DNA of 64,000 bases. It comes from Micromonosporaceae bacterium (GTDB lineage: Bacteria; Actinomycetota; Actinomycetes; Mycobacteriales; Micromonosporaceae). The notes under the pieces were generated by a model. The model did not search any database. It worked only from the letters and a program-made list of their open reading frames with translations, and was not told the origin of the DNA. Shown in pieces: positions 1 to 11,163 of this stretch (the stretch's first letter is position 1; the number at the start of each line of letters is the position of its first letter). A program made the position numbers and the translations under genes. The stretch spans positions 1 through 64,000 of the forward strand of contig WHTQ01000005.1 of the NCBI GenBank assembly GCA_009377645.1, in the 5' to 3' direction.

Positions 1-710
1 CCGAGCGGGAAGAACGCACCCGAGAACAGCAGGAAGAACGGCAGCCCGTACACCATCAGCCGCTGCATCATCAGCTGGGTCGGGTCGGTGGCCCAGCCGG
101 TCTTCAGGATCATCTGCTTGGCGGTCAGGTGGGTGGTGATCATCATCAGCACCACCAGGATGCCGGTGACGATCCGGACCGTCACCATGCTGGTGTCGAG
201 CTCGGCGAACCGCGCGAAGTCGTCGTCGAAGAACCGGCTGGCGATCGGCGCCCCGAACAGCTGCGCCAGCGAGGCGTCGTGGAACTTCTCGTGGGTCCAG
301 GTGTAGAGATCGGTGTTGTCGGTCCGGTTCGGGTTCAGCCGGCGGAGGATCCAGAACAGGCTGATGAACACCGGGATCTGCAGGACCAGCGGCAGGCAGC
401 CCATCAGCGGGTTGGCCTTCTCCCGCTTGTAGAGCTCCATCATCTCCTTCTGGAGCGTCTCCCGGTCGCCCTTGTGCTTCTCCTGCAGCTGTTTGACCTG
501 TGGCTGCACCGCCTGCATCGCCCGCTGCGACTTGATCTGTTTGACGAACAGCGGGAACAGGATGATCCGGACCGTGATCACCAGGAAAATGATGGCGAGG
601 ATCCAGTCCCAGTTGGTCGCGAGCACCTCGCGCTCCCCGAGGAACGACCAGACGTCGTGCCAACGGAGCAGGATCCACGAGATGGCGATGTACAGCCAGT
701 TCAAGCTCAC
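1..710 (-). CDS. yidC: Membrane protein insertase YidC (C-terminal end runs off the window)
   Basis: Minus-strand translation from GTG at 710: [23 protein letters not shown]...[58 protein letters not shown], typical YidC/Oxa1; adjacent to yidD/rnpA/rpmH. Confidence 0.95.
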   Translation of the reverse strand, partial: MSLNWLYIAISWILLRWHDVWSFLGEREVLATNWDWILAIIFLVITVRIILFPLFVKQIKSQRAMQAVQPQVKQLQEKHKGDRETLQKEMMELYKREKANPLMGCLPLVLQIPVFISLFWILRRLNPNRTDNTDLYTWTHEKFHDASLAQLFGAPIASRFFDDDFARFAELDTSMVTVRIVTGILVVLMMITTHLTAKQMILKTGWATDPTQLMMQRLMVYGLPFFLLFSGAFFPL

Positions 711-1000
711 TGTGCGGCTCCAGTCGCGGCTCTGTGGGCGTGGGGCACCGGGTCGTACCCTCCGGGGTGGAACGGGTGGCAGCGCAGCAGCCGCCACAGC
801 GTGAGGCCGGTGCCGCGCAACGCCCCGTGGCGGCCGATCGCCTCCAGGGCGTAGGTGCTACAGGACGGGTAGAACCGGCAGCGCGCCGGCAGCGCCGGCC
901 CCAGCCACCGACGGTACGCGATGATCGGCCAGGCCAGACACCGGCCACCTAGGCTGGCCGGCTGCGGGATCGGCTCGGGCGTACGCGGGTCGGGACTCAC
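707..1000 (-). CDS. yidD: Membrane protein insertion efficiency factor YidD
   Basis: 97 aa with [45 protein letters not shown] signature; overlaps yidC start. Confidence 0.95.
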   Translation of the reverse strand: MSPDPRTPEPIPQPASLGGRCLAWPIIAYRRWLGPALPARCRFYPSCSTYALEAIGRHGALRGTGLTLWRLLRCHPFHPGGYDPVPHAHRAATGAAQ

Positions 1001-1359
1001 GCCGCCGCCCCAGTACGCGCGGCGGTGCGCAGCGCGACCGCCAGGTCCTCGGCCAGCTGCGCCGGCCGGGCGTCGGCGGCCGCCGGCAGCGCCCGGACCA
1101 CCAGCTGGCTACCCGGCGGCAGCTCGGCCAGGTGCCCGCGTACCAGATGTCGCAGCCGGCGCCGGACCCGGTTGCGGACTACCGCACCCCCGACCGCCCG
1201 GGAGACCACGAACCCGGCGCGCGGGGGAGCCGGACCGCCGGCCAGCTGGAGGTGGACGACCAGCGTGTGCCGGCCGGAGCGCCGGCCGGCCCGGGTCGCC
1301 GCGGTGAACTCGTCGCGCCGACGCAGCCGATGCGCCCGGTCGAGCATGGTCGCCCCCAT
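997..1359 (-). CDS. rnpA: Ribonuclease P protein component
   Basis: [33 protein letters not shown]...[15 protein letters not shown], RnpA RNR motif; between yidD and rpmH. Confidence 0.95.
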   Translation of the reverse strand: MGATMLDRAHRLRRRDEFTAATRAGRRSGRHTLVVHLQLAGGPAPPRAGFVVSRAVGGAVVRNRVRRRLRHLVRGHLAELPPGSQLVVRALPAAADARPAQLAEDLAVALRTAARTGAAA

Positions 1360-1382
1360 CCCGGCCCTGAGTCCCAGCCGGC

Positions 1383-1520
1383 TCAGGCCGACAGGCGGGT
1401 CCGTCCCTTGGCCCGGCGTGCCCGGAGGATGGCCCGGCCGGCCCGGGTGCGCATGCGCAGCCGGAAGCCGTGGGTCTTCTTGCGGCGACGGTTGTTCGGC
1501 TGGAAGGTGCGCTTGCTCAC
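1383..1520 (-). CDS. rpmH: 50S ribosomal protein L34
   Basis: [48 protein letters not shown] at 1518-1520; hidden at the C-terminus of the spurious 693-aa ORF. Confidence 0.97.
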   Translation of the reverse strand: MSKRTFQPNNRRRKKTHGFRLRMRTRAGRAILRARRAKGRTRLSA

Positions 1521-1703
1521 GTCAGGCTCTCCGTAGTCAGGGTCCGGCGGGGTGGCCGTGACCGAATGGTCGTCGAACCGTGGTCGTCCCCGGCCAGCTC
1601 CCAAGCCTAGCAACCGGCCGGACGAACGGCGCGTCGCGGTGACGGGGTCCGGCTTCGGCAGGACGGACAGTCGGAGAATAACCGATAAAACCACCCCAAG
1701 CCG

Positions 1704-1928
1704 TGTGGACAGCGGTTGTCTTCCTGTGGACAACACTGTTAGCGTGCGCGTCTGTCGGTCTGTCCGGTAGTGCCGGCTCGTCGCCCGGCAGGCGGAACCG
1801 CCCATGGCGGTCGGTCGTTCGCCACGATGAGCCCACCTGCGCGACCTCCGCGGTCGGCGGTGCTTCGCGACCGCCCGTCCGGGCGCCACGACCGGCTGAT
1901 ACACAGGCTGTGGACAACATGTGGACAA
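1704..1928. promoter_or_regulatory. DnaA-box cluster upstream of dnaA (three TGTGGACAA boxes plus one TGTGGACAG)
   Basis: TGTGGACAG 1704-1712; TGTGGACAA 1725-1733, 1909-1917 and 1920-1928, all in the same orientation. Confidence 0.8.
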
Positions 1929-2027
1929 GCGGCCGTCATGGTCGGCGAGGCGAGGCCGGTTAGCCCTGCGGTGGTGCGGCGGGCACGCCGACCGGGTAGG
2001 GGGGTGGACGACGTGGGGGAGGCTGTC

Positions 2028-3929
2028 ATGGGCGCCGGTGGAGCCGACCTGGCCGGGCTCTGGCAGGACGCGACCGAGGAAATCGCCGACGAGATCGTCT
2101 CCGCCCAGCAGCGCGCCTACCTGCGGGAGACCCAGCTGCGGGCGATCGTCGAGGACACCGCGCTGCTGTCGGTGCCGGACGCGTTCACCCGCGACCAGAT
2201 CGAGACCAAGCTGCGGCCGGCGATCACCGACGCGCTGTCCCGGCGGATGGGCCGGGCGATCCAGGTGGCGGTGACCCTGACCGCCAGCGACCGGCCGGCT
2301 CCACCCGCGTTCACCAGCTTGCCGTTGCCGGTCCCGCCACCGCCGCCCGGGCCACCGGCCTCCCCCCAGCCTGGGTCGGCCCTGGGGCCGTCGGCCTCCC
2401 CGCCGGAGGGCCCGCCCGACCCGCGGTGGCCGGCCGAGGAGCCGGGCCGGTCCTCGGCGGACCCGGCACCGGTGCGGTCCGGGTTGGCGCCGGAGCCCGG
2501 TTCGGAGCCGGCCGGCCGGCTGGTCCGCTCCGGACCGGCCGACGAGCCGGACCAGGCGGCCGCCCGGATGCCCTTCGACCGGACCACACCGGACCGCACC
2601 GCACCGGAGCACACCGCCCCGGACCGCACTGCCCCACACCGGACCGGACCGGACCGCGCCGCCACCGACCACCCGACCACCGACCACCACCCGGCCGACC
2701 ACCACGACCCGGCTGACCAAGGGGGCAACCACGTGCCCGACCACCACGGGCCCGACCGGCCGGCCGAGGGGCGGGCGGACACCCGGGCCGGCATCGGGAT
2801 GGCGGCGACCGACCGGGGCGACCCGAGCGAGAGCGGGCCCGGCCGGAGCGAGCGGTGGGTGGCGCCCGCCGCCCGGCCGGCCGCATCGGCGAGCACCGGG
2901 GGGAACCGGCTCAACCCGAAGTACATGTTCGAGACGTTCGTGATCGGTTCCTCGAACCGGTTCGCCCACGCCGCCGCGGTGGCGGTCGCCGAGTCGCCCG
3001 CGAAGGCGTACAACCCGCTGTTCATCTACGGCAGCTCCGGGTTGGGCAAGACCCACCTGCTGCACGCGATCGGCCACTACGCCTCGCAGCTGGGCAACGC
3101 CCGGGCGATCCGGTACGTCTCGACCGAGGAGTTCACCAACGACTTCATCAACTCGGTCCGCGACGACAAGAGCAACGCGTTCCAGCGCCGCTACCGGGAC
3201 GTGGATGTGCTGCTGATCGACGACATCCAGTTCCTGGAGACCCGCGAGCGGACCCAGGAGGAGTTCTTCCACACCTTCAACACGCTGCACAACACCAACA
3301 AGCAGATCGTGATCACGTCGGACCGGTCCCCGAAGCAGCTCTCCACCCTCGAGGACCGGCTGCGGACCCGGTTCGAGTGGGGGCTGCTGGCCGACATCCA
3401 GCCCCCCGACCTGGAGACCCGGATCGCGATCCTGCAGAAGAAGGCGGCCCAGGAACGGCTGCACGCCCCGGCCGAGGTGCTGGAGTTCATCGCCTCCCGG
3501 ATCTCCAACTCAATCCGGGAGCTGGAGGGGGCGCTGATCCGGGTCACCGCGTTCGCGTCGCTGACCCGCTCCGCGGTGGAGCTGTCGCTGGCCGAGGAGG
3601 TGCTGCGGGACTTCATCCCGGACGGCGCCGAACCGCAGGTCACGGTGGACCAGATCATGGCCTCCACGGCCGACTACTTCGGGGTGAGCCTGGAGGACCT
3701 GCGAGGGCCGTCGCGGTCCCGGGTGCTGGTCAACGCCCGGCAGGTCGCGATGTACCTGTGCCGGGAGCTGACCGAGCTGTCGCTGCCCCGGATCGGGCAG
3801 GCGTTCGGCGGCCGCGACCACACCACCGTGATGCACGCCGAACGCCGGATCCGGCAGCAGATGGCCGAACGGCGGTCGCTGTTCAACCAGATCGCCGAGC
3901 TCACCAACCGGATCAAGCAGACCACCTGA
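2028..3929 (+). CDS. dnaA: Chromosomal replication initiator protein DnaA with long low-complexity domain II
   Basis: Walker [18 protein letters not shown], Walker [12 protein letters not shown], DnaA signature [41 protein letters not shown] 2028 preceded by GGGGGAGG; in-frame GTGs at 2004 and 2013 are alternatives. Confidence 0.96.
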   Translation: MGAGGADLAGLWQDATEEIADEIVSAQQRAYLRETQLRAIVEDTALLSVPDAFTRDQIETKLRPAITDALSRRMGRAIQVAVTLTASDRPAPPAFTSLPLPVPPPPPGPPASPQPGSALGPSASPPEGPPDPRWPAEEPGRSSADPAPVRSGLAPEPGSEPAGRLVRSGPADEPDQAAARMPFDRTTPDRTAPEHTAPDRTAPHRTGPDRAATDHPTTDHHPADHHDPADQGGNHVPDHHGPDRPAEGRADTRAGIGMAATDRGDPSESGPGRSERWVAPAARPAASASTGGNRLNPKYMFETFVIGSSNRFAHAAAVAVAESPAKAYNPLFIYGSSGLGKTHLLHAIGHYASQLGNARAIRYVSTEEFTNDFINSVRDDKSNAFQRRYRDVDVLLIDDIQFLETRERTQEEFFHTFNTLHNTNKQIVITSDRSPKQLSTLEDRLRTRFEWGLLADIQPPDLETRIAILQKKAAQERLHAPAEVLEFIASRISNSIRELEGALIRVTAFASLTRSAVELSLAEEVLRDFIPDGAEPQVTVDQIMASTADYFGVSLEDLRGPSRSRVLVNARQVAMYLCRELTELSLPRIGQAFGGRDHTTVMHAERRIRQQMAERRSLFNQIAELTNRIKQTT

Positions 3930-4402
3930 CCCGCCGGCCCGCCCGCCGTCCGCCGTCCGGCCCGCCGTACACAGGCTGTGGGTGAAGCCTGCGGAAAACC
4001 GGTGGGGATCCCGGTGGACAACCCGGCCCGGCGGTGGAAAGCCGGGGGACAACCGGATTCACAGGATGTGGCCAACCCTGCGGAAAACCGGTGGGAATCC
4101 GGTGGACGGCCGGGGACAACCGGCACCGCCGCTGCCGGTTGTGGACAGTCCGGCGGTTTCTCCACCGCCCGGTCCACCGGATGCCCACCGGGGTGCGCCG
4201 CCGTGACCTCGGCCGACGCCGGTACTCCACAGCTTCCACACCACCGACGACTATGACGAGATAGATCTTTCCTAAGAGCTAAAACCAATCATCTGGGTGT
4301 GGGTAGCCGGTCCAGCCGGCTGGGACCCGGCCGCGCGGGTCCCAGCTCCGGCTCCTACAGTGCGACAATGGCTAACCGGCAGACACAGGCAGGAGGCCAC
4401 AA
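3930..4402. other. oriC: oriC (dnaA-dnaN intergenic region)
   Basis: Non-coding between dnaA and dnaN; many degenerate DnaA-box-like GGTGGACAACC/TGTGGACAG sequences, an 89-bp-period direct repeat, and an AT-rich stretch at about 4250-4300. Confidence 0.85.
3970..4107. repeat. Two-unit tandem repeat in oriC (about 50 bp conserved, 89-bp period)
   Basis: CACAGGCTGTGGGTGAAGCCTGCGGAAAACCGGTGGGGATCCCGGTGGAC (about 3971) and CACAGGATGTGGCCAACCCTGCGGAAAACCGGTGGGAATCCGGTGGAC (about 4060). Confidence 0.8.
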
Positions 4403-5536
4403 ATGAAGTTTCGGGTGGAACGGGACGCCCTGGCTGACGGAGTCGCCTGGACCGCCAAGGGCCTGCCGGCCCGACCGTCGGTGCCGGTGCTGGCCGGTGT
4501 GCTGCTCCGGGTCACCGACAACGTGCTGCACCTGTCCGGCTTCGACTACCAGGTCTCCAGCGAGGCCGAGGTGCCGGTGCACGCTGACGCCGACGGGGCG
4601 GCGCTGGTCTCCGGGCGGCTGCTGGCCGAGATCACCAAGGCACTGCCGGGCAAGCCGGTAGAGGTGGCCGCGATCGACGCGCACCTGGAGCTGACCTGCG
4701 GCAGCGCTCGGTTCACGTTGCCGACCATGCCGGTCGAGGACTACCCGACCCTGCCCGCCCTGCCGGAGCGCGCCGGCACCGTGGACGCGACCAAGTTCGC
4801 CGCCGCGGTCGCGCAGGTGGCGCTGGCCGCCGGGCGGGACGAGACGCTGCCGATGATGACCGGGGTGCGGCTCGAGCTGAACGGCCCGAGCCTGGCGCTG
4901 CTGGCCACCGACCGCTACCGGCTGGCGGTGCGGGAGATCGAGTGGCAGCCCGACCAGCCGGAGGTGAGCGCCAACGCGCTGGTCCCGGCCCGCACGCTCG
5001 CGGACACCGCCAAGACCCTCGGGCCGCTCGGCGGCGAGCTGGTGATCGCGCTGGCCGCCGGCGCCGCCGAGGGGATGATCGGGTTCGCGGCCGGGGATCG
5101 GCGGACCACCAGCCGGCTGCTGGACGGTGCCAACTATCCGGCCGTACGCAACCTGTTCCCGGCCAGTCACACCGCGCAGGCCCGGGTGCCGGTGGCCGCG
5201 CTGACCGAGGTGGTCCGGCGGGTGTCGCTGGTCGGTGAACGCACCACTCCGGTGCGGCTGGCGTTCAGCGGGGACGGGCTGGTGGTCGAGGCGGGCGGCA
5301 CCGAGGAGGCGCGGGCCAGCGAGGCGACCGAGGCCAGCTTCGACGGCGAGGAGCCGATGACGCTCGCCTTCAACCCGCAGTACCTGCTCGACGGGCTGTC
5401 GGCGCTGTCCGAGCCGACCGCCGTGTTCTCGTTCGTGGAGCCCGGAAAGCCGGCGGTGCTGGCGCCGGCCACGGAGGAAGGCGAGATCGTGCCCGGCTAC
5501 CGTTACCTGATCCAGCCGATCCGGGTCGTGCGCTGA
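4403..5536 (+). CDS. dnaN: DNA polymerase III beta sliding clamp
   Basis: 377 aa, MKFRVERDALADGVAWTAKGLPARPSVPVLAGVLL..., position after oriC. Confidence 0.97.
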   Translation: MKFRVERDALADGVAWTAKGLPARPSVPVLAGVLLRVTDNVLHLSGFDYQVSSEAEVPVHADADGAALVSGRLLAEITKALPGKPVEVAAIDAHLELTCGSARFTLPTMPVEDYPTLPALPERAGTVDATKFAAAVAQVALAAGRDETLPMMTGVRLELNGPSLALLATDRYRLAVREIEWQPDQPEVSANALVPARTLADTAKTLGPLGGELVIALAAGAAEGMIGFAAGDRRTTSRLLDGANYPAVRNLFPASHTAQARVPVAALTEVVRRVSLVGERTTPVRLAFSGDGLVVEAGGTEEARASEATEASFDGEEPMTLAFNPQYLLDGLSALSEPTAVFSFVEPGKPAVLAPATEEGEIVPGYRYLIQPIRVVR

Positions 5537-5554
5537 CCGTACTGGGGGGATCTG

Positions 5555-6424
5555 ATGCAGCTCGGCCTGGTGGGGCTCGGCCGGATGGGCGGCAGCATGC
5601 GGGACCGGCTGCGGGAGGCCGGTCACGAGGTGGTCGGCTACGACCACGACCCGGCGCTGACCGACGTGCCGAGCCTGGCGGCGCTGGCCGGCGCGCTCGC
5701 ACCGCCGCGGGTGGTGTGGCTGATGGTGCCGGCGGCGGTGACCGGGGAGGTGGTCGACGCGCTGGCGGCAGCGCTCGCCTCCGGCGACCTGATCATCGAC
5801 GGCGGTAACTCGCACTACACCCACGACGGCCCGCGGGCGGCGCGGCTGGCCGAGTCGGGGATCGGCTACCTTGACGTCGGCGTCTCCGGCGGGGTGTGGG
5901 GCCGGGAGCAGGGGTACGCGCTGATGGTCGGCGGCGAGGACCGGCAGGTGCAGCGGTGCCGGCCGATCTTCGAGGCGCTCAAGCCGGCCGGTGAGTTCGG
6001 GTTCGTGCACGCCGGCGGGGTCGGCGCCGGCCACTACGCGAAGATGGTCCACAACGGCATCGAGTACGGTCTGATGCAGGCCTATGCCGAGGGGTACGAG
6101 CTGCTGACGCGCTCGACGCTGGTCGAGGACGTGCCCGGGGTGGTCCGGTCGTGGCGGGACGGCTCGGTGGTGCGGTCCTGGCTGCTCGACCTGCTCGACC
6201 GGGCGCTGACTGAGGACCCGGAGCTGGCGTCGCTGCGCGGCTACGTGCAGGACACCGGAGAGGGGCGGTGGACGGTGGCGGAGGCGATCCGGCTCGGGGT
6301 GCCGATGCCGGCGCTGACGGCGGCGCTGTTCGCCCGGTTCTCGTCCCGGGAGGACGACCCGCCGGCCATGCGGGCGGTGGCCGCGCTGCGGGAGCAGTTC
6401 GGCGGCCACGCGGTGCGGCGGTAG
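5555..6424 (+). CDS. gnd: 6-phosphogluconate dehydrogenase (decarboxylating), short form
   Basis: [33 protein letters not shown]...[29 protein letters not shown]. Confidence 0.93.
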   Translation: MQLGLVGLGRMGGSMRDRLREAGHEVVGYDHDPALTDVPSLAALAGALAPPRVVWLMVPAAVTGEVVDALAAALASGDLIIDGGNSHYTHDGPRAARLAESGIGYLDVGVSGGVWGREQGYALMVGGEDRQVQRCRPIFEALKPAGEFGFVHAGGVGAGHYAKMVHNGIEYGLMQAYAEGYELLTRSTLVEDVPGVVRSWRDGSVVRSWLLDLLDRALTEDPELASLRGYVQDTGEGRWTVAEAIRLGVPMPALTAALFARFSSREDDPPAMRAVAALREQFGGHAVRR

Positions 6425-6434
6425 CGGAGCCGCC

Positions 6435-7556
6435 GTGCACGTACGCCGGCTGGAGCTGGTCGACTTCCGCTCGTACCGGGCGGTCGAGGTCGACTTCGAG
6501 CCGGGCGCGAGCGTGCTGGTCGGCCCGAACGGGATCGGCAAGACCAACCTGGTCGAGGCGCTCGGCTACATCGCCACGCTGGCCAGCCACCGGGTCGCCA
6601 CGGACGCGCCGCTGGTGCGCTCCGGCGCCGGCTCAGCGGTGATCCGGTGTACGGTGATGCACGACGGCCGGGAGCTGCTGGTCGAGCTGGAGTTGGTGCC
6701 CGGCAAGGCGAACCGGGCGCGGCTGGGCCACTCGCCGGTCCGGCGCGCCCGGGAGGTGGTGGGGGCGCTGCGGATGGTGCTGTTCGCCCCCGAAGACATC
6801 GAGCTGGTACGCGGGGACCCGGCGGCCCGGCGCCGCTACCTGGACGATCTGCTGGTCGCCCGCCGGCCGCGGTTCGCGGCGGTGTGCGCCGACTACGACC
6901 GGGTGCTCAAGCAGCGCAACGCGCTGCTGCGCACCGCCCAGCTGGCGCGCCGGTCCGGCGGCGGGGCCGACCTGTCCACACTGGATGTGTGGGACGGGCA
7001 GCTGGCCGGGCACGGGGCGGAGCTGCTGGCCGGCCGGCTGGAGCTGGCCGCCGGGCTGGCACCGCACGTGGCGGCTGGCTACGACGCGGTGGCGGGCGAG
7101 GCGGCCGGGGCGGCGAGCCTGCGCTACCGCTCCTCGCTGCCCGCCGCCGGCGCGGACCGGGACGCGCTCGCGACGGCGCTGGCGGCGGCGCTGGCGCAGG
7201 CCCGCACCGCCGAGGTGGAACGGGGCGTCACGACGGTCGGCCCGCACCGCGACGACCTGGCGCTGACGCTCGGCGAGCTGCCGGCCAAGGGGTACGCGAG
7301 CCACGGCGAGTGCTGGTCGTTCGCGGTCGCGCTGCGGCTGGCCGCGTACCGGCTGCTGCGGGCGGACGGGGTGGAGCCGGTGCTGGTGCTCGACGACGTG
7401 TTCGCGGAGCTGGACACCGGGCGGCGGGACCGGCTGGCGCGCAGCCTCGAGGACGCCACCCAGACCCTGGTGACCTGTGCCGTCGAGGCGGACGTCCCGG
7501 TCGCCCTGCACGGGGCCCGGTTCGAGGTGCGCGACGGTGAGGTGAAGCGTGTCTAG
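6435..7556 (+). CDS. recF: DNA replication/repair protein RecF
   Basis: [46 protein letters not shown] (Walker A), [19 protein letters not shown]. Confidence 0.96.
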   Translation: MHVRRLELVDFRSYRAVEVDFEPGASVLVGPNGIGKTNLVEALGYIATLASHRVATDAPLVRSGAGSAVIRCTVMHDGRELLVELELVPGKANRARLGHSPVRRAREVVGALRMVLFAPEDIELVRGDPAARRRYLDDLLVARRPRFAAVCADYDRVLKQRNALLRTAQLARRSGGGADLSTLDVWDGQLAGHGAELLAGRLELAAGLAPHVAAGYDAVAGEAAGAASLRYRSSLPAAGADRDALATALAAALAQARTAEVERGVTTVGPHRDDLALTLGELPAKGYASHGECWSFAVALRLAAYRLLRADGVEPVLVLDDVFAELDTGRRDRLARSLEDATQTLVTCAVEADVPVALHGARFEVRDGEVKRV

Positions 7557-8187
7557 CGACGCCCGCCCCGAACCGCCCGCCCCGGACCGCCCGCCGGCCG
7601 AGCAGCCGCCGGGCTCCCCTCCCTCCTCGCCGGCGTCCGGGGAGGTGATCCTGCCGCCGGCCCGGACCGGGCCGGAGCTGGCCCGGGCGGTGCTGGACGC
7701 GGCGAACGCCCGCCGTACCGCCGCCGGACGGCGGGGCGGCGGTACCGGCGCCGGCGCGGGCACCCGGGGGTCCACCAGCAAGGCCGGCCGGGCCGCCAGC
7801 CGCCGGGGCTGGACCGGCCCGGGCCCGGACCCGCGCGACCCGCAGCCGCTCGGGGCGGTGCTGGGCAAGCTGGTAAAGAACCGGGGCTGGCAGCGCCCAG
7901 CCGCGGAGGCGGCCGTGTTCGGGCAGTGGGAGAAGGTGGTCGGCGCTGAGGTCGCCGAGCACTGTCGGCCGGTCAAGCTGGAGAACCGGGAGCTGACCAT
8001 CGAGGCGGTCTCGACCGCCTGGGCCACCCAGCTGCGGCTGCTGGCGGGTTCGTTGATCAAGCAGATCGCCTCGGTGGTCGGCCACAACGTGGTTACCACC
8101 CTGCGGATCCACGGCCCGGCCGCGCCGTCCTGGAAGAAGGGCACCCGCCGGGTCCGGGGCCGCGGCCCGCGCGACACCTACGGCTGA
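7549..8187 (+). CDS. DciA family (DUF721) protein
   Basis: [75 protein letters not shown]; between recF and gyrB. Confidence 0.92.
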   Translation: MSSDARPEPPAPDRPPAEQPPGSPPSSPASGEVILPPARTGPELARAVLDAANARRTAAGRRGGGTGAGAGTRGSTSKAGRAASRRGWTGPGPDPRDPQPLGAVLGKLVKNRGWQRPAAEAAVFGQWEKVVGAEVAEHCRPVKLENRELTIEAVSTAWATQLRLLAGSLIKQIASVVGHNVVTTLRIHGPAAPSWKKGTRRVRGRGPRDTYG

Positions 8188-8258
8188 GCGCCCAGGCGCT
8201 GAGCCCGGCTCAGGTTCTGGGGCTGAGCGGGGCTCCCGGCTTGGGGACGGACGAACCC

Positions 8259-8813
8259 CTACGAGTCGGCGTAGACGGCGAAGCCCCGGTCGGCGCAGCG
8301 GCGGTAGAAGCGGGCCAGCACCGCCAGCTCGGAGAGCGGGAACCGCCAGTTCAGCGCGGCACCGTCCTGGTTGCGGAGCTTGCGCAGCCGGGTCTCCAGC
8401 CACCGCAGCTGGGCGTCGGCCAGCCGGCTGTCGGACAGCGCGTCCCGCAGCACCGTGCTCACCGAGTCGAAGCTGACCACGTCGCCGTGGATGGTGTGGT
8501 TGGTGACGAACTGCTCCAGCCCGCCGGCGACCCAGGCGCAGCCGTCCGGGTCGATCACCGGGTCCTCGTCCTCGGCGGCCGCGTCGGTGGCGTAGAGCAC
8601 CCCGTCCAGACCGAGCAGCAGGTCCACCAGGTCGATGTACGCGGTCGCCCGGACCGTCCCGGTGTTAGCGATATGTCCCGCCAGTGCGGCGGTCGGGGCC
8701 GCCACCTCCGGGGCCTCGGCCAGCTCACCGAAGTCCACGAACTCGGCCGGCGCGACCGGATCGTAGAACCTGCCCGTACGCGGCCAGGCCACGGCGACGT
8801 TGTCCAGCCCCAT
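8259..8813 (-). CDS. Hypothetical protein
   Basis: 184-aa ORF MGLDNVAVAWPRTGRFYDPVAPAEFVDFGELAEAPEV... with non-low-complexity composition. Confidence 0.7.
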   Translation of the reverse strand: MGLDNVAVAWPRTGRFYDPVAPAEFVDFGELAEAPEVAAPTAALAGHIANTGTVRATAYIDLVDLLLGLDGVLYATDAAAEDEDPVIDPDGCAWVAGGLEQFVTNHTIHGDVVSFDSVSTVLRDALSDSRLADAQLRWLETRLRKLRNQDGAALNWRFPLSELAVLARFYRRCADRGFAVYADS

Positions 8814-9156
8814 CGGGCGTTTCTCCCTTCCTCGTACGGACGCCCGCCCCGCCCCCCACCGGCGCGTCGACGCCGAGTGAGGCTACGGCACCCAGGCGTT
8901 CCGGCGCGACCCCTGAAGGGTCAGATTTCCGGCCGGCCCGCGTACCGCCGCTCGACGGCCCGTCTGGCGGGCCGGTCCCGGAACCCGGTGGAGGGGATTG
9001 CACGCCCCGAAATTCGGGCGCTGGCGGCCACGCGAGGGGGTGCCGTGCGGAGGTTCTGTCGCCGCCGCACAGTAAGATTGACGTGAGAACGGGCACCCCG
9101 TCGGCGAAGCCACGGGCGGGCATCCGCGGTCGTGCCGGCGGAGGGAGGACAACAGG

Positions 9157-11100
9157 GTGGCAGCTCCGAAGCAGGAGGGTTACACCGCAGGTTCGATCAC
9201 TGTGCTGGAAGGGCTGGAGGCGGTCCGGAAGCGCCCCAGCATGTACATCGGCTCCACCGGTGAGCGGGGGCTGCACCACCTGGTGACGGAGGTGGTCGAC
9301 AACGCGGTGGACGAGGCGCTGGCCGGCTTCTGCGACACCATCGACGTGGTGCTGCTGGCCGACGGCGGGGTGCGGGTGGTAGACAACGGCCGGGGCTTCC
9401 CGGTCGACCTGCACCCGAAGCTGAAGAAGCCGGGGGTGGAGGTGGCGCTGACCGTCCTGCACGCTGGCGGCAAGTTCGACGGCAAGGCCTACCAGGTCTC
9501 CGGCGGGCTGCACGGGGTCGGGGTGTCGGTGGTGAACGCCCTGTCCACCCGGCTGGAGGTGGAGATCCACAAGGACGGCCGGGTCTGGCGCCAGTCCTAC
9601 CGGCAGTCCAAGCCCGGCCCGCTGCAGAAGGGTGAGGCGACCCGCCGGACCGGGTCCGAGGTCGCGTTCTGGCCGGACCCGAAGATCTTCGAGACCACCG
9701 AGTTCTCGTTCGAGACGATCACCCGGCGGCTACAGGAGATGGCGTTCCTGAACCGGGGGCTGACCATCCACGTCCGGGACGACCGGGTGGTCGGCGACGA
9801 CGGCAAGCACCGCGAGGTGACCTACCTCTACAAGGGTGGCATCGCCGACTTCGTCAAGCACCTCAACCAGACCAAGACGCCGATCCACCGGTCGGTGATC
9901 GAGTTCGGGGCCGACGGCGACAACATGTCGCTGGAGATCGCGATGCAGTGGAACGAGTCGTACGGCGAGTCGGTCTACACGTTCGCGAACACCATCAACA
10001 CCCACGAGGGCGGCACCCACGAAGAGGGGTTCCGGGCCGCGCTGACCTCGGTGGTCAACCGGTACGGCGCCGACAAGAAGCTGCTCAAGGGCGACGAGAA
10101 GCTCACCGGCGAGGACGTCCGGGAGGGGCTGGCCGCGATCGTGTCGGTGAAGATGGCGCACCCGCAGTTCGAGGGCCAGACCAAGACCAGGCTCGGCAAC
10201 ACCGACATGCGTAGCTTCGTGCTGAAAACCTGCAACGACTGGCTGGTCGACTGGTTCGACCGGAACCCGGGCGAGGCGAAGACCATCATCACCAAGGCGT
10301 CGCAGGCGTCGCGGGCCCGGATCGCGGCGGCGCAGGCCCGCAAGCTCGCCCGCCGCAAGTCGCTGCTGGAGTCCGGGTCGATGCCCGGGACACTGGCCGA
10401 CTGCCAGTCCACCGACCCGCGCGAGTGCGAGCTGTTCATCGTGGAGGGTGACTCCGCCGGTGGGCCGGCCAAGCAGGGCCGGGATCCGCGGGTGCAGGCG
10501 ATCCTGCCGATCCGCGGGAAGATCCTCAACGTCGAGAAGTCCCGGATCGACAAGATCCTCAAGAACAACGAGGTGCAGGCGATCATCACCGCGTTGGGTA
10601 CGGGCATCCATGACGACTTCGACGTCGCGAAGCTGCGCTATCACCGGGTGATCCTGATGGCCGACGCGGACGTGGACGGGCAGCACATCCAGACCCTGCT
10701 GCTGACCTTGCTGTTCCGGTTCATGCGGCCGCTGCTCGAGCTCGGCCACGTCTACCTCGCGTCCCCGCCGCTCTACAAGATCAAGTGGAACAAGAAGGGC
10801 GACGACGCGCAGTACGCGTACTCCGACCGGGAGCGGGACGGGCTGATCGCGCTGCGCCAGGAGCGCAAGCCGAACGCGAAGCCGGACGACATCCAGCGGT
10901 TCAAGGGTCTCGGTGAGATGAACTACCCGGAGCTGTGGGAGACCACGATGAACCCGGCCACCCGGACCCTGCGCCACGTGACTCTCGACGACGCCGCAAC
11001 CGCGGACGAGCTGTTCAGCGTCCTGATGGGAGAGGACGTCGAGGCCCGCCGCTCGTTCATCCAGCGCAACGCCAAGGACGTGCGGTTCCTTGACATCTAG
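9157..11100 (+). CDS. gyrB: DNA gyrase subunit B
   Basis: [74 protein letters not shown]. Confidence 0.98.
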   Translation: MAAPKQEGYTAGSITVLEGLEAVRKRPSMYIGSTGERGLHHLVTEVVDNAVDEALAGFCDTIDVVLLADGGVRVVDNGRGFPVDLHPKLKKPGVEVALTVLHAGGKFDGKAYQVSGGLHGVGVSVVNALSTRLEVEIHKDGRVWRQSYRQSKPGPLQKGEATRRTGSEVAFWPDPKIFETTEFSFETITRRLQEMAFLNRGLTIHVRDDRVVGDDGKHREVTYLYKGGIADFVKHLNQTKTPIHRSVIEFGADGDNMSLEIAMQWNESYGESVYTFANTINTHEGGTHEEGFRAALTSVVNRYGADKKLLKGDEKLTGEDVREGLAAIVSVKMAHPQFEGQTKTRLGNTDMRSFVLKTCNDWLVDWFDRNPGEAKTIITKASQASRARIAAAQARKLARRKSLLESGSMPGTLADCQSTDPRECELFIVEGDSAGGPAKQGRDPRVQAILPIRGKILNVEKSRIDKILKNNEVQAIITALGTGIHDDFDVAKLRYHRVILMADADVDGQHIQTLLLTLLFRFMRPLLELGHVYLASPPLYKIKWNKKGDDAQYAYSDRERDGLIALRQERKPNAKPDDIQRFKGLGEMNYPELWETTMNPATRTLRHVTLDDAATADELFSVLMGEDVEARRSFIQRNAKDVRFLDI

Positions 11101-11163
11101 CAGCCCGGCGCCCGCCGCGCCGTCCCCGGCCGGGCGGGGGCCGAGCCATGCCTGTGTTCCTGT

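Noticed and set aside
1383-3464. 693-aa minus-strand ORF overlapping dnaA
   Set aside because: High-GC shadow ORF opposite dnaA; only its last 45 codons (rpmH) are real
4355-6547. 730-aa minus-strand ORF opposite dnaN/gnd
   Set aside because: Antisense shadow of well-recognised genes
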